A stretch of DNA of 64,000 bases. Source: Oscillospiraceae bacterium. GTDB taxonomy: Bacteria; Bacillota; Clostridia; Oscillospirales; CAG-272. The stretch spans positions 1 to 64,000 of the forward strand of contig SVSE01000004.1 of assembly GCA_015064445.1 (NCBI GenBank), in the 5' to 3' direction. A program made the position numbers and the translations under genes. Positions 18,567-28,190 of this stretch are shown here, one piece after another. The first letter of the stretch is position 1. Every line of letters begins with the position of its first letter. The notes beneath the pieces are model-generated. The model did no database searches, was not told the DNA's origin, and saw only the letters and a program-made list of their open reading frames with translations.

Positions 18567-20855
18567 TTATCTTCTCTTTTTCTTCTTTTCGCCTTCTTTA
18601 ACTACTGTTTCAGTAGATACATTGTTAAGGTCAGCAATCAAGCTTCTTACAACATCGTCTGGAGACATCTTTGAGGTAACTGCCTCAAATCCGAGCTTAA
18701 GTCTGTGACGAAGAACAGGAACTGCCAAGGAGTTGATGTCCTCATAAGATACATTGTATCTTCCGTTGATAAGAGCTCTTACCTGAGCAGCTGTGATGAT
18801 AGCCTGCGCAGCACGAGGAGATGCTCCTGCACGGATGTATCTCTTTGTTGTCTGTGTAGCAACCTCACTGTCAGGGTGAGTAGATGCGATAAGTACCATC
18901 GCATAGTGGAGAACCTCGCTTGATACAGGGATTGTCTTAGCTACTGCTCTCATTCGGAGAAGCTCCTCACCATTACAAGCTGCCTGCGCGGTTTCTTCCA
19001 TTGTCTTGTGTGTCATATTAACGATTTGTCCAAGCTCATCAGCTGATGGGTTAGGAACGAGAATCTTAAACATAAAACGGTCCATCTGAGCCTCTGGAAG
19101 TGGGTATGTACCATCCTGCTCGATAGGGTTCTGTGTCGCAAGAACGAAGAATGGCTCATCCATCTTTCTTGTAACACCCATTACTGTAACCTTGTGCTCC
19201 TGCATGGCCTCAAGAAGAGCCGCCTGTGTCTTAGGAGTAGCACGGTTAATTTCGTCCGCGAGAACGATATTTGAGAAGATAGGACCCTTCTGGAACTCGA
19301 ACTTAGAGTTTCCGTCCTCGTCCTTTGTAATAACGTTGGTACCTGTTACGTCGGCAGGCATCAAGTCAGGTGTAAACTGAATACGTGAGAATGGAAGGTC
19401 GAATACCTTACCAAGAGATCTTACAAGACGGGTTTTACCAAGTCCAGGTGCACCCTCGAGAAGTACGTTACCACCAGCGATGATAGCTGCGATTGTAGAT
19501 TCAACAACCTCACGCTGACCGATCATATCCTTACGAACCTCTTCGAAGATTCTCTTACACTTGTCAGCGAAGAGCTTAAGCTCTACCTCTGCAACCTGAT
19601 CCATCTTTATTTCTTCTGCTGTACGAGGTGGCTCCTGCTCCTCAACCTTAGCCTTCTTATCAGCCTTCTTGTCAGCAACAGGCGCTTCAGCCTTTGCCTC
19701 ATCTGCCACAGGTGCATCCTCTGCCTTTGCTTCTTCTGCTACAGGAGCGTCCTCAACCTTAGCCTCTTCAGCTACAGGTGCGTCCTCAGCCTTTTCTTCC
19801 TCGGCTACTGCCTCTGGGGCCTTAACCTCTTCTTCCATCATTTCTTCTTTCTTTCTAAACTTTGCCATTTCTTCAGCCTCCGCTCTACTTTTTTCTTCTG
19901 CTGCCCTCTTAGCAGCTTCCTCTTGTTGTGCTTGCTCTTGTGCTATGCGCTCTGCTTCTGCCCTCTCGGCGTCCTCTCGAGCCTTTCTTTCGGCTTCCTC
20001 CTGAGCTATACGCTCTGCCTCTTGGCGAGCTCTTTCCTCCTCGGCTTTTCTTGCCTCAGCCTCAGCTCTTTCAGCCTCCTCACGAGCAATTCGTTCAGCC
20101 TCTGCCTTTTCAGCCTCCTCGCGAGCTATGCGCTCTGCCTCGGCCTTCTCGGCTTCCTCTCGGGCTATGCGTTCTGCCTCTGCTTTTTCAGCTTCCTCAC
20201 GAGCTATTCGCTCTGCTTCAAGACGCTCAGCCTCTTCCTTTTCTCTTTGCTCTTTTTCGGCTCTTGCTTTTTCGGCTTCCTCTTGAGCCCTTCGCTCCGC
20301 TTCCTCGCGTGCGAGTCTTTCTGCCTCAGCCCTTTCAGCCTCAGCCTTGGCTCTTGCCTCTACCTTTTCCTGTTCCTGTCTTGCCTTCTCGGCAGCCTTT
20401 TCAGCTTCAGCCTTTGCCTTGGCCTCCGCCTTTTCGGCTTCTGCTTTTGCCTTTTCCTCAGCCTTGGCTTGCTCTTTGTCTGCCTTAGCTTGCTCCTTTT
20501 CAGCCTTTGCATCTGCCTTCGCTCTCGCCTTTTCGGAGGCTCTTTGCTTCTCCTCCATGGCTCTTAGCGCATTCGCCTCTGCTCTTTCAGCATCGGCCTT
20601 TGCCTTAGCCTCTGCCTTTTCGGCATCAGCCTTGGCCTTCGCTTCGGCTTTGGCCTTTTCCTCAGCCTCAAGCCTTGCGAGCTTCTCAATCTCCGCGTTT
20701 TCCTTTGCATTGATTTGAGGAGCTAGCTTTTTTCGTTTATCTCTGGCAACAGAGGTGAGCTTTAAGCCCCCTACCTTTTTAGCAGCAGAAGCACCTGCCG
20801 GGGTGTTTGCCCCGACAGATGCTCCTCTATTGCCATTTGTTTCGTTGGTATCCAT
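18567..20855 (-). CDS. MoxR-family AAA ATPase with a long Ala/Glu/Lys extension
   Basis: A 762-residue protein. Residues from about 422 form a complete MoxR AAA+ ATPase: Walker A GAPGLGKT (468-475), LMPADVTGT, Walker B with [22 protein letters not shown], sensor segment [25 protein letters not shown]. MoxR ATPases act as chaperones for VWA proteins, and three VWA-type proteins follow in the operon. The first 420 residues are very unusual for the family: a Gly/Ala/Asn-rich start, then about 300 residues made almost only of Ala, Glu, Lys, Arg and Gln in repeats (predicted single long helix or coiled coil, like the TolA middle domain), then repeats of the type [11 protein letters not shown]. Ordinary MoxR proteins have about 320 residues. 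The start follows a GGGGAG site. Confidence 0.9.
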   Translation of the reverse strand: MDTNETNGNRGASVGANTPAGASAAKKVGGLKLTSVARDKRKKLAPQINAKENAEIEKLARLEAEEKAKAEAKAKADAEKAEAKAKADAERAEANALRAMEEKQRASEKARAKADAKAEKEQAKADKEQAKAEEKAKAEAEKAEAKAKAEAEKAAEKARQEQEKVEARAKAEAERAEAERLAREEAERRAQEEAEKARAEKEQREKEEAERLEAERIAREEAEKAEAERIAREEAEKAEAERIAREEAEKAEAERIAREEAERAEAEARKAEEERARQEAERIAQEEAERKAREDAERAEAERIAQEQAQQEEAAKRAAEEKSRAEAEEMAKFRKKEEMMEEEVKAPEAVAEEEKAEDAPVAEEAKVEDAPVAEEAKAEDAPVADEAKAEAPVADKKADKKAKVEEQEPPRTAEEIKMDQVAEVELKLFADKCKRIFEEVRKDMIGQREVVESTIAAIIAGGNVLLEGAPGLGKTRLVRSLGKVFDLPFSRIQFTPDLMPADVTGTNVITKDEDGNSKFEFQKGPIFSNIVLADEINRATPKTQAALLEAMQEHKVTVMGVTRKMDEPFFVLATQNPIEQDGTYPLPEAQMDRFMFKILVPNPSADELGQIVNMTHKTMEETAQAACNGEELLRMRAVAKTIPVSSEVLHYAMVLIASTHPDSEVATQTTKRYIRAGASPRAAQAIITAAQVRALINGRYNVSYEDINSLAVPVLRHRLKLGFEAVTSKMSPDDVVRSLIADLNNVSTETVVKEGEKKKKRR
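20075..20230 (-). repeat. 39-bp coding tandem repeat in the MoxR extension
   Basis: Four successive near-identical units with a 39-bp period encode 13-residue blocks of the type [13 protein letters not shown]. The limits are approximate because the repeat fades into looser Ala/Glu repeats on both sides. Such DNA can change copy number by slippage. Confidence 0.75.
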
Positions 20856-20894
20856 ATCTCTAAATTCTCCCCAAAATATATGGTTTAGCTCAAA

Positions 20895-23800
20895 TTATTT
20901 GTTAAGTCCTGAGCCCCAGCCTTGGAGGTTTTCGAGGTAGTTGTTAATAAACTCCTGCTCCTCTGGGCTAAGCTCGTCATCAGCCTTAGAATTGTCAGTC
21001 TGGTTATTTACGTGTCCGCTGTTGTTGTTAAGATACTCCTCAACTGAGCTGCTACCACCATTGAATGGGTCCCAAACTGTTCCGTTTACCTCGCCAACGC
21101 CAGTACCGTCGGAAGGATCGCTTTCGCTCTTTTCCTCTTCCTCAGGAACCTCTTCCTTATCCTGCTCACTTGATGAGTCGGATGGCTTCTGTTGCTCCTG
21201 CTCCTGCTCACTCTCGCTCTTGCTCTCGGATTCCTGCTGTTGCTGGTTCTGATTCATTTGATTCTGAGCCTGCTGCATCTGATCCTTAAGCTGCTCGCTA
21301 GTTTGCTGATCCTGTTGCATTTGGTCGATTGTTTCTTGGAATTCTTTATTAAGTTCATCAAGGATTTGGTCAGCGTTTTCCTTCTTCTCCTCATCGCTCA
21401 TGGTCTCATCCTTTGCAACCTGATCCATTTTGTTAGCTGCATTTTCGAGTGATTCCTTGAACTCGTTGTTTTCTGGGAGCTCGGAAGCTGAATCCTTCAT
21501 ATCCTGTGCGATATCCTCGAGCTTTTCCTTGAGCTCATCGCCCTCGAGGTTTTCGTACTGGTCTTTCATATTTTCAAATGCGTTTTCCATGTCCTTCTGC
21601 GCATCGTCATACTCTTTGTCTGTCTCTGCGTTCTCGACCTTTTCCATCGCATCTCCAACCTCTTCCATGGTTTCCTTGTCCTTCATAGAATCGGATGAGT
21701 TTTCTTGTTGTTGCTTATCCTGCTCGATCATATCGTTAATCTCATTCTTAGCATCAGAAATCGATTCGTTAATCTCTTGCTTCAAATCAGAGTCTACCTT
21801 ATCCATAGCCTCTTGCTTTTCGGATTCAGACATTTCAGGATTTTGTGAAATCTCCTCTTTCTTCTGCTCTGCATTCTCGAATGAGCTTTCGAGCTTGTTT
21901 TCGAGGTCCTGAATTACATCGTTCATTTGATCCTTCGCTTCTTCACTTGCGTCGGACTTTTCAACGGTTTCCTTCATGTCGTCGAGCATATCGTCGGTAA
22001 ACTTCTGATCGCCTGCGAGGTTTTCCTCGGTCTTTTCAAGCTTATCAGTGATTTCCTGACCTGCCTGCTCGAGCTTATCCATGCTCTCCATTGAATCTTG
22101 AACATCCTGCTTGAAATCCTCGAATGCATCGTTGATTTCGCTATCCATGATTTCGCCCTGCTCCATCTTGTCAATAATCTGATCAAGCTTTTCGGAGAGG
22201 TCCTTCATATCTTCCTTAAGCTCTGAGTCAGGAGAGTTCTCAGTAATCTTATCGAGCTGCTCCTTCATGTTCTCGAGCTTATCCTGCTTTTCCTGTTCAG
22301 TTGAGGAGTTCTCAATGTTCTCCTTCATATTATCAACAGCCTGCTGGATATCCTCCATAGCATCCTGCTTTTCCTGCTCGGTTGTTGCATCTCGATAATC
22401 CTCAAGTGCATCCTTAAGGTCATCCATCTTATCCTGTGTTTCAAGGGTGTTCTGAATGTCCTGCTTAGCCTGGTCTACTGTTTCTTCAACATTTTCCTTA
22501 AGCTCTTCATCAGTTGTTGAGTTTTCAAGGTCTTCCTTGAGGTTATCCTTAAGATCCTCAAATACATCCTGCATTGTAGAATCCTTTGTGTTTTCTACAA
22601 CCTGCTCAAGATCCTCAACGGTTTCCTCAAGCTGCTCTCTGTCCATGTCCTTAATCTGGTCCATAGCATCGTTGAGCTCCTGCTTTGCATCCTCAAGCTC
22701 CTGCTTTGCATCCTCGAGCTCTTGCTTTGCATCCTCAAGCTTTTCCTGAGCCTCTTGCTTTTCCTGCTCAGTTGCGTTAGGATCCTGCTGAGTTTGCTCA
22801 AGCTCCTCTTGAGCTTGGTCAACCTGCTCTTGCTTTTGGTCTACCTGATCCTGCTTTTCCTCAACCTGCTCCATCTTATCAGCGATGTCCTGGAGAGTTT
22901 CGTTTTCAGTCTTTTCGAGCTCTTCCTTGATGTCCTCGTTATCCTGCTCCATCTTGTCGATGGTTTCTTCCATCTTAAGAAGCTCTTCTTCTATAAGCTT
23001 TTCAATCTCTTTTCTTGTTTGACGGATGTCCTCATACTTCTCGATATCGGAAGCGGTTACATCAAGTCTTTCCTGAAGACGGTCAACGATTTCGTGAAGC
23101 ATCTGAGCGAAGTTCTCGGAGAGGCCCTCCTCAACTGCTGCGTCGATAATATCACGGATTGCGTAAACCTCTTGTTGAATTACGATTGAGGTAAGAATTC
23201 TATCTCTTAGAGCCTGTGCCATGAATATCTTTTGTACGTTTGTATATTCTTCACTATCTCTAATATAATCTATTCTTGCATCAATCTGTTGCTTTGCCTT
23301 TGTCTTGAATGCTGAATCAGTTTCGGACTCATCGATTATCTCGTGGAGCTCTTCTCTAATTTCCTCAAGCTCTGCAACCATGTCCTCATACTCTTGAATC
23401 GACGCCGCATTTGGTGTTGGAACAAGTGTGAAGAGAAGGATGATTGCCAAAAGCATTGCTGTGCAAGAAATGATTCTTACGAGTGGGAGTCTAATCTTAA
23501 AGGACTTGATGTTGATCTTTGCAACTCTTTCCATTGTGTCCTCACGCTGAACCTTAGCAACATAAGAACGGTCCTTTCTAAACTCTACCATTGTTGTTAC
23601 ACGCTCATCAAGACCGAGCGCGTCAATTCTCTTAGCGAGCTTTTTTGAGTTTGATCTAAATCTCTTGAAGTAGGTCGAAACTCCGATTGATATTGCTGCT
23701 GCAGCACCGAACACTATTGTTGTAACCAGCATAAGTGTCTCAAGGCTCATTCCGAGGAAGTGTATATCTCTCATATTTGGAATTACCAAATATTTGAATG

Positions 23801-23918
23801 AGAGTGCTGTAACGAGCGAAAGTGAAAGTCCGAAGAACAAGCCTGTCATGATCGCTCTAATAAGCGCTTCAACTACAAGTCTTACTCTATAGGGCTTCAT
23901 TGCTTCATTAAATTCCAT
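20895..23918 (-). CDS. Giant coiled-coil membrane protein, first gene of the MoxR operon
   Basis: A 1007-residue protein with three predicted membrane segments (about 22-47, 59-84, 146-168) followed by about 750 residues of acidic, Gln/Glu/Lys/Asp-rich sequence with heptad-like repeats (for example DAKQELE three times in a row), predicted to be coiled coil. The C-terminal 100 residues change to a Ser/Glu tract and a Gly/Asn-rich tail. The layout of three N-terminal helices plus a long coiled coil resembles the DUF4175 proteins found with MoxR operons in other phyla, but sequence identity to that family could not be tested. It starts after AAAAGGAG and has its own promoter. Function unknown; a structural scaffold for the MoxR-VWA machinery is an inference. 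Confidence 0.8.
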   Translation of the reverse strand: MEFNEAMKPYRVRLVVEALIRAIMTGLFFGLSLSLVTALSFKYLVIPNMRDIHFLGMSLETLMLVTTIVFGAAAAISIGVSTYFKRFRSNSKKLAKRIDALGLDERVTTMVEFRKDRSYVAKVQREDTMERVAKINIKSFKIRLPLVRIISCTAMLLAIILLFTLVPTPNAASIQEYEDMVAELEEIREELHEIIDESETDSAFKTKAKQQIDARIDYIRDSEEYTNVQKIFMAQALRDRILTSIVIQQEVYAIRDIIDAAVEEGLSENFAQMLHEIVDRLQERLDVTASDIEKYEDIRQTRKEIEKLIEEELLKMEETIDKMEQDNEDIKEELEKTENETLQDIADKMEQVEEKQDQVDQKQEQVDQAQEELEQTQQDPNATEQEKQEAQEKLEDAKQELEDAKQELEDAKQELNDAMDQIKDMDREQLEETVEDLEQVVENTKDSTMQDVFEDLKDNLKEDLENSTTDEELKENVEETVDQAKQDIQNTLETQDKMDDLKDALEDYRDATTEQEKQDAMEDIQQAVDNMKENIENSSTEQEKQDKLENMKEQLDKITENSPDSELKEDMKDLSEKLDQIIDKMEQGEIMDSEINDAFEDFKQDVQDSMESMDKLEQAGQEITDKLEKTEENLAGDQKFTDDMLDDMKETVEKSDASEEAKDQMNDVIQDLENKLESSFENAEQKKEEISQNPEMSESEKQEAMDKVDSDLKQEINESISDAKNEINDMIEQDKQQQENSSDSMKDKETMEEVGDAMEKVENAETDKEYDDAQKDMENAFENMKDQYENLEGDELKEKLEDIAQDMKDSASELPENNEFKESLENAANKMDQVAKDETMSDEEKKENADQILDELNKEFQETIDQMQQDQQTSEQLKDQMQQAQNQMNQNQQQQESESKSESEQEQEQQKPSDSSSEQDKEEVPEEEEKSESDPSDGTGVGEVNGTVWDPFNGGSSSVEEYLNNNSGHVNNQTDNSKADDELSPEEQEFINNYLENLQGWGSGLNK

Positions 23919-23964
23919 TGTTTACTCCTTTTCCTTAGCTAAATAACTAAATATATATATTTAT

Positions 23965-23993
23965 ATTATAGCACGCGGTCGGTTGTTTTTCAA
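23965..23993 (-). promoter_or_regulatory. Promoter of the MoxR operon
   Basis: On the minus strand TTGAAA (23988-23993), 17 bp, perfect TATAAT (23965-23970), about 47 bp upstream of the operon start codon. Confidence 0.75.
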
Positions 23994-24020
23994 CCATAAA
24001 CCGTGGCTATTCCGATTTTT

Positions 24021-24217
24021 GGCACTTTCCACAAAAAACTCTTTTGTAGCTTTTTCAACTATCTTGTTTTTTTGTGGAAATTGCCCAAAAGCTTGAGGAT
24101 GCTCCCAAGCTTTCCTGAGGCATTGTCGCTTTCACGCTCCTTTTTTTCATAGCCCCGAAAAGCTGGGGGCCGAATTTAGAGATATTTGGATTTTGCGGGT
24201 TCTTTTTCCTCCCCGCA
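24021..24217 (-). ncRNA. Candidate structured RNA of about 195 nt upstream of the MoxR operon
   Basis: This non-coding stretch has its own minus-strand promoter (next entry) and several strong hairpins in the predicted transcript: GCGGG...CCCGC near the 5' end, GCCCC-(9 nt)-GGGGC, AAAGCTTG-GGA-GCA-TCC-T-CAAGCTTT, and at the 3' end a 13-bp perfect stem (24026-24038 with 24068-24080) extended by GGCA/TGCC. The loop of the GCCCC hairpin contains AGCTTTT, which could pair with the AAGCTT hairpin. No T tract follows the last hairpin, so the 3' end is uncertain and the RNA could also be a leader reading into the operon. I do not recognise it as a known riboswitch, 6S, SRP, tmRNA or RNase P RNA. The flank 24252-24413 is AT-rich and shows nothing. 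Confidence 0.5.
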
Positions 24218-24222
24218 CTGTC

Positions 24223-24251
24223 ATTTTACGATAATATATAAGGAAAATCAA
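24223..24251 (-). promoter_or_regulatory. Promoter of the candidate structured RNA
   Basis: On the minus strand TTGATT (24246-24251), 17 bp, TAAAAT (24223-24228). A start near 24217 is expected. Confidence 0.65.
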
Positions 24252-24413
24252 TAGACTTCATTTTCTTTTCGGCATTTCTTCACAAAACTTTCACATAAGG
24301 ACGCCTTTCATCACATAATATACAAAAAAGTATTGATTTAGTTAATAAATTTAAGTAGTAAATTAGATAGAACTTGTAGTATTCTTGTAGTATTAGTATA
24401 ATAAGTATAAAAG

Positions 24414-24443
24414 AAAAAGAGACGACCGAGATCGTCTCTTTTT
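24414..24443 (-). terminator. Terminator of the deacetylase lipoprotein gene
   Basis: AAAAAGAGACGA-CCGAGA-TCGTCTCTTTTT, five bases beyond the stop codon. Confidence 0.9.
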
Positions 24444-24448
24444 GTTTA

Positions 24449-27400
24449 TTATTTCTTTGTGATTACAACTGTGCCTGCGTCAGGAATTGCGTCGAAATAG
24501 AGGACGCCATCCTTGATTGTGCAAGCCATATCCTCTTCCATGTTTGGCTTGTAATCAGAGCTTGAAACCATTGGAACCTCTACACCGTTTTGTGTAACTG
24601 TTACATTTGTCCAGCCACTTGGCAGGCCGAACTGGAGTGTAAGAGGATGATTGAGCATTGTGTTGTCAAGACCGTCTGTTATCTCAAAGGAAACAGCTGT
24701 TCCTTCAATGGTCATATCCTTAATTTCAGCTGCGTGAGCCTCTCTGAAATACTGAGATGCCTCGGTGTAGGATGCAACCCAAACGCCCTTTGTTACAAGA
24801 TAGTCAAGCTTCTTTTCAAATACAAACTTGTTTGTACTGAACTTATCGCCTGCTATATCACTTTCGCTTGTCGCGCCTGTGTGAATTGTATGGATACATT
24901 CAACAGTCCAAAGCTTCTTGGATGCGAGGTAGTCAATTGCTCCCTTATAGCTTACGCCATCTGCGGAGCTTGTTCCGTCAAACTTTGTGGTTGCGTATGC
25001 AACATAGCATGGCAAGTTACCCCATGCTCCTCTCGATGTAAGAGTATCTGGGTCACAATATGTACCAGCCTGACCACCGCTTCGTCCAGCGAGCATAAGG
25101 TCATTTACAAAGTTAGCTGTGTCGCTACCTGTAGCTCCATTAGGTGTAGCAAAGCCAAGTACTCTCTGTCCTGGGAACCAGCTCATAAATGTAAAGTGAG
25201 CGTCGTCGATTTCCTTGACAAGAACCGCCTCATCGGCAGGATCGGAATGGAATGGTCCACCATGCTTTGTAGAGTGTGAGCCTATGTCAAACGCGCCAGT
25301 GGCAAGATACGACTTCCACTCATTTATATAAGAGCTTGAATACTGTACAGTAATAACCGCTGTAGCCTTCATATTACGAGCAGCGAGCTGTGGCGCAACC
25401 CACTCGTAGGTGTCGATATAGTTACCGTCGTCAAAGGTCATTGACCACGCGCCATTAGCGTTGTGGTAATACTTTGTTACGGTAGGAGCTGTAATATAGT
25501 TCTCTGCCGTTGTATCATAGAGCCTTGTTACAACCTTCTTTGTTACCTTACAGCCACCTGTCTTACACTTGTAGGTCTTAACCTCGTTAAGTCCATCAAA
25601 GCCAACAGTTCCCTGATCCCACTTATGTCCTGTTGCATCAACAGCATCAGTTTTCCAAGTAAAATCGCAGGTAAAGCACTTGAATACAGAGTAACCAGCG
25701 GTTGTACAGGTTGGAAGCACGATTTGAACAGGGTCAAGAGTTGAATACTTATGCTTACAGCCTGTTGCATCGGGAAGCTCGGTTGCCACTTCCGCAACGG
25801 TATAAGGAATTATGTCTAGGATATACGCACCGAAAATTGCAGGCTCTACTGTGATTTCAACACGAATCTTTGATACGTAGAAGCCAAAGTCGCGTGTGAA
25901 GAGCGCAGTTCCACCGACAGCGGAGTTCTCAAACACCTCTATCTTGTCGCCGTATTCTTCCCAATATCCGCCATTTGGATGAGTTTGATCCTCTTTCCAT
26001 GTTTGGATAGACATAATTCTTCCTACGTCCTTGTTACAGTTAATATCAAGGTAAGCAACGTATGTGCTTTGTGGGAAGTCGAACTGCGCATAAACCTTTC
26101 TTCTGAGGTTCCAATCAAGGTCGTTGTAGGTTTTGTCTGTGCCACCCTCGTTAATTACAACAGAGGTAATACCGGGCTTGTTAACTGTGTCGTCTGCGCC
26201 ATAGTTATCAACCTCAACACGAACAGCAACGATATCGCTAAGTGTTGTTTGTGCAAGAGTTTCGCCTGTCATAGGAACAAACTCGTATGAGGATGCGCTA
26301 TTTGCGTCAATCTTGATTGTTTTTGCGGGCTTGTCATTTTCATCCTTGATTGTTGGGGAGTAGAGGTTGTACCACTCTGTCTTCATATCAAAGATAGGAT
26401 CACCATTTTCATCAGTTGCTTGAATGTAAACTGGCTTGTTTGTTTCAGGATCAAGAACATCCTCGTAAACGTCCTTCATTATAGGATCGCCATTTTCATC
26501 AACCTTTGGATTGCCCTCTTCATCAACATCAGGAACCTGAGTTACATTCTGTTGCTTAACCATTCTTGGCTCCATCCACTGACGGCAAGCCACAACGGAG
26601 AAGGTCTGACCTATGAGCTTATCTGTATTAACTACAACCTTGCTAATAGTCTTAGTTGCAGTAGAAAGTGTTGTTTCATCATTGTCGTTATCATAAACAG
26701 TTATCCAGTTTGTGATAATGTTAGTGCTTCTGCCATAGTACATAGAATCTCTCCATACACGGGCATCGGTACACCAAGAGGTACCACTATCGCCGTCCAA
26801 GAGGTTTTCTGCACTCGAGTTAACCCAAGAGTTATATGAGCCTGTGATGCTACCTATTACGACAGAACCAACGCTCTGTGGAGCTCTCTTAAACTCTTCA
26901 ACCTTACCGTACACCTTGATTTCACAAATCATAGCAGGGGTGTAACGAGTTGCGTGAGTTACGGTCGCTCTAATTTCTGTGATGTTGTAAACCCTGTCAA
27001 GCTCAAGCGCTACAACAGCGTTCTTTGAAAGCGAATCCTGAACGTCAGCGTCGGAAATTGTTCCAACCTTAATCCATTCTCCGTTTTCGCAAACCTCAAC
27101 GTCATACTTAACTGTGCACTCAGGACCAAGCTTCCATGCCCAGTAGTTAGGAATTGTAAATTCGATAACTGCAACATCAAAGGCAGTTGCGAGCTTCAAA
27201 TTAAGAACATCGCCTGTGTACTTGTCGCTATCTGCGAGAGTATCTGCTCTCCAATATGTGCCAGGAGCACCATCAATTACATTACCTGCCTGTGTAAGTC
27301 TATAAAGAGAGGTAGCGTATGCAAGACCTGTGCTTGCAACGTCAACGTAAACCTGTCCGCCAACTACAACCTGCTTAATAGGAAGCGAGTCGAATTCGGA

Positions 27401-28111
27401 AAGCTTATTAGGCTCAATGTATCTATACTCGTACAAGCCACAAATTTGACAAGGTCTTCTCTCCTCGCCGTATGAGTAGTCTGTTTGAGTTCTTACAAGG
27501 AACCATCTGTCAATACGTGTATGAATTCCTGTTGCGGGAACGATGTCAACCTTCTCCTCCCACTTACAGCCCTTTCTTGTACACTCCTTAAGAGTATATC
27601 CGTCATAACCACAGTTTGCAGGCACAGGATCATTTGTTTTTATCTTGTGTCCGAGTGCCGGCTGAAGCAGTGTTTCCTTTGTCTCACCACAGTTAAGACA
27701 TCTCTGGATGAGCATAGATGGGCTTTCACAGGTTTGAGGTGTTACTGCTGCGTTTTCGTAACCAACTGAGTGGTCACATGGTGGAATCGGAACCCAGTTA
27801 GGAACAAGGATAACATCCTCCTCGAATTTTGAGGAGGAGGTAACCTCCTTCTTGAATTCCAAGTCGGTCGAAAGGAACCAGCCACCAAAGGTGTATCCGT
27901 CTCTTTCAGGCTCTGGTGGAAGCTTTCCTATTTTTCTTCCGATAGCTATTTCTTTCGTTTCAATTATATCGTTCGTGCCATAGCCGAGGATAAACGAAAC
28001 GGTGTATGTGCCTTCCTCTTCATCATCTCCACCGCCATCAGGACCGCAGGCAACAAAGACTGCGAGAAGCGATAAAAGAAGCGCGAGAAGGACTAATAAA
28101 CTCTTTTTCAT
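24449..28111 (-). CDS. Large surface lipoprotein with F5/8-type and polysaccharide deacetylase domains
   Basis: A 1220-residue lipoprotein (lipobox F-V-A-C, Cys22). After an acidic linker comes a Listeria-Bacteroides type repeat (about 36-110, GYTFGGWF), Cys-rich CxxC segments of unknown role, beta-rich regions resembling F5/8 type C (discoidin) carbohydrate-binding domains (about 260-420 and a second one near 420-500), and a C-terminal NodB-like deacetylase domain. The latter shows the catalytic MTFDDG (Asp894, Asp895) and the metal-binding GSHSTKH (His946, His950). It would remove acetyl groups from an extracellular glycan, substrate unknown. It follows a smaller lipoprotein that shares the repeat and Cys-rich segments and may be co-transcribed with it. 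Confidence 0.87.
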   Translation of the reverse strand: MKKSLLVLLALLLSLLAVFVACGPDGGGDDEEEGTYTVSFILGYGTNDIIETKEIAIGRKIGKLPPEPERDGYTFGGWFLSTDLEFKKEVTSSSKFEEDVILVPNWVPIPPCDHSVGYENAAVTPQTCESPSMLIQRCLNCGETKETLLQPALGHKIKTNDPVPANCGYDGYTLKECTRKGCKWEEKVDIVPATGIHTRIDRWFLVRTQTDYSYGEERRPCQICGLYEYRYIEPNKLSEFDSLPIKQVVVGGQVYVDVASTGLAYATSLYRLTQAGNVIDGAPGTYWRADTLADSDKYTGDVLNLKLATAFDVAVIEFTIPNYWAWKLGPECTVKYDVEVCENGEWIKVGTISDADVQDSLSKNAVVALELDRVYNITEIRATVTHATRYTPAMICEIKVYGKVEEFKRAPQSVGSVVIGSITGSYNSWVNSSAENLLDGDSGTSWCTDARVWRDSMYYGRSTNIITNWITVYDNDNDETTLSTATKTISKVVVNTDKLIGQTFSVVACRQWMEPRMVKQQNVTQVPDVDEEGNPKVDENGDPIMKDVYEDVLDPETNKPVYIQATDENGDPIFDMKTEWYNLYSPTIKDENDKPAKTIKIDANSASSYEFVPMTGETLAQTTLSDIVAVRVEVDNYGADDTVNKPGITSVVINEGGTDKTYNDLDWNLRRKVYAQFDFPQSTYVAYLDINCNKDVGRIMSIQTWKEDQTHPNGGYWEEYGDKIEVFENSAVGGTALFTRDFGFYVSKIRVEITVEPAIFGAYILDIIPYTVAEVATELPDATGCKHKYSTLDPVQIVLPTCTTAGYSVFKCFTCDFTWKTDAVDATGHKWDQGTVGFDGLNEVKTYKCKTGGCKVTKKVVTRLYDTTAENYITAPTVTKYYHNANGAWSMTFDDGNYIDTYEWVAPQLAARNMKATAVITVQYSSSYINEWKSYLATGAFDIGSHSTKHGGPFHSDPADEAVLVKEIDDAHFTFMSWFPGQRVLGFATPNGATGSDTANFVNDLMLAGRSGGQAGTYCDPDTLTSRGAWGNLPCYVAYATTKFDGTSSADGVSYKGAIDYLASKKLWTVECIHTIHTGATSESDIAGDKFSTNKFVFEKKLDYLVTKGVWVASYTEASQYFREAHAAEIKDMTIEGTAVSFEITDGLDNTMLNHPLTLQFGLPSGWTNVTVTQNGVEVPMVSSSDYKPNMEEDMACTIKDGVLYFDAIPDAGTVVITKK

Positions 28112-28141
28112 ATTTGCTCCATTTTCTTATTTGGGCATTAA

Positions 28142-28168
28142 GCCCCCTCGTAATTTAAGCGAGGGGGC
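28142..28168 (-). terminator. Stem-loop between the two surface lipoprotein genes
   Basis: GCCCCCTCG-TAATTTAAG-CGAGGGGGC, a very stable hairpin with only a weak T tract afterwards. It may lower rather than stop transcription into the deacetylase gene, for which no separate promoter is visible. Confidence 0.6.
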
Positions 28169-28190
28169 AAAATGCTCTAAATGCTAATAA

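Noticed and set aside
19923-20567. A 214-codon Leu/Cys/Phe-rich frame on the plus strand
   Set aside because: It is the complement of the repetitive Ala/Glu/Lys coding DNA of the MoxR extension. Long shadow frames are expected opposite such repeats.
24021-24217. 6S RNA, SRP RNA, RNase P RNA or a known riboswitch
   Set aside because: The ends do not pair into one long rod as in 6S RNA, and the conserved boxes of SRP RNA, RNase P, cobalamin, ydaO, Mn and other familiar riboswitches were not seen. A model-based search could overturn this.
28142-28168. Part of a mobile palindromic repeat
   Set aside because: The hairpin is GC-rich like the ends of family A, but there is no flanking duplication and no sequence match to the family core. 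A simple intergenic hairpin is enough.
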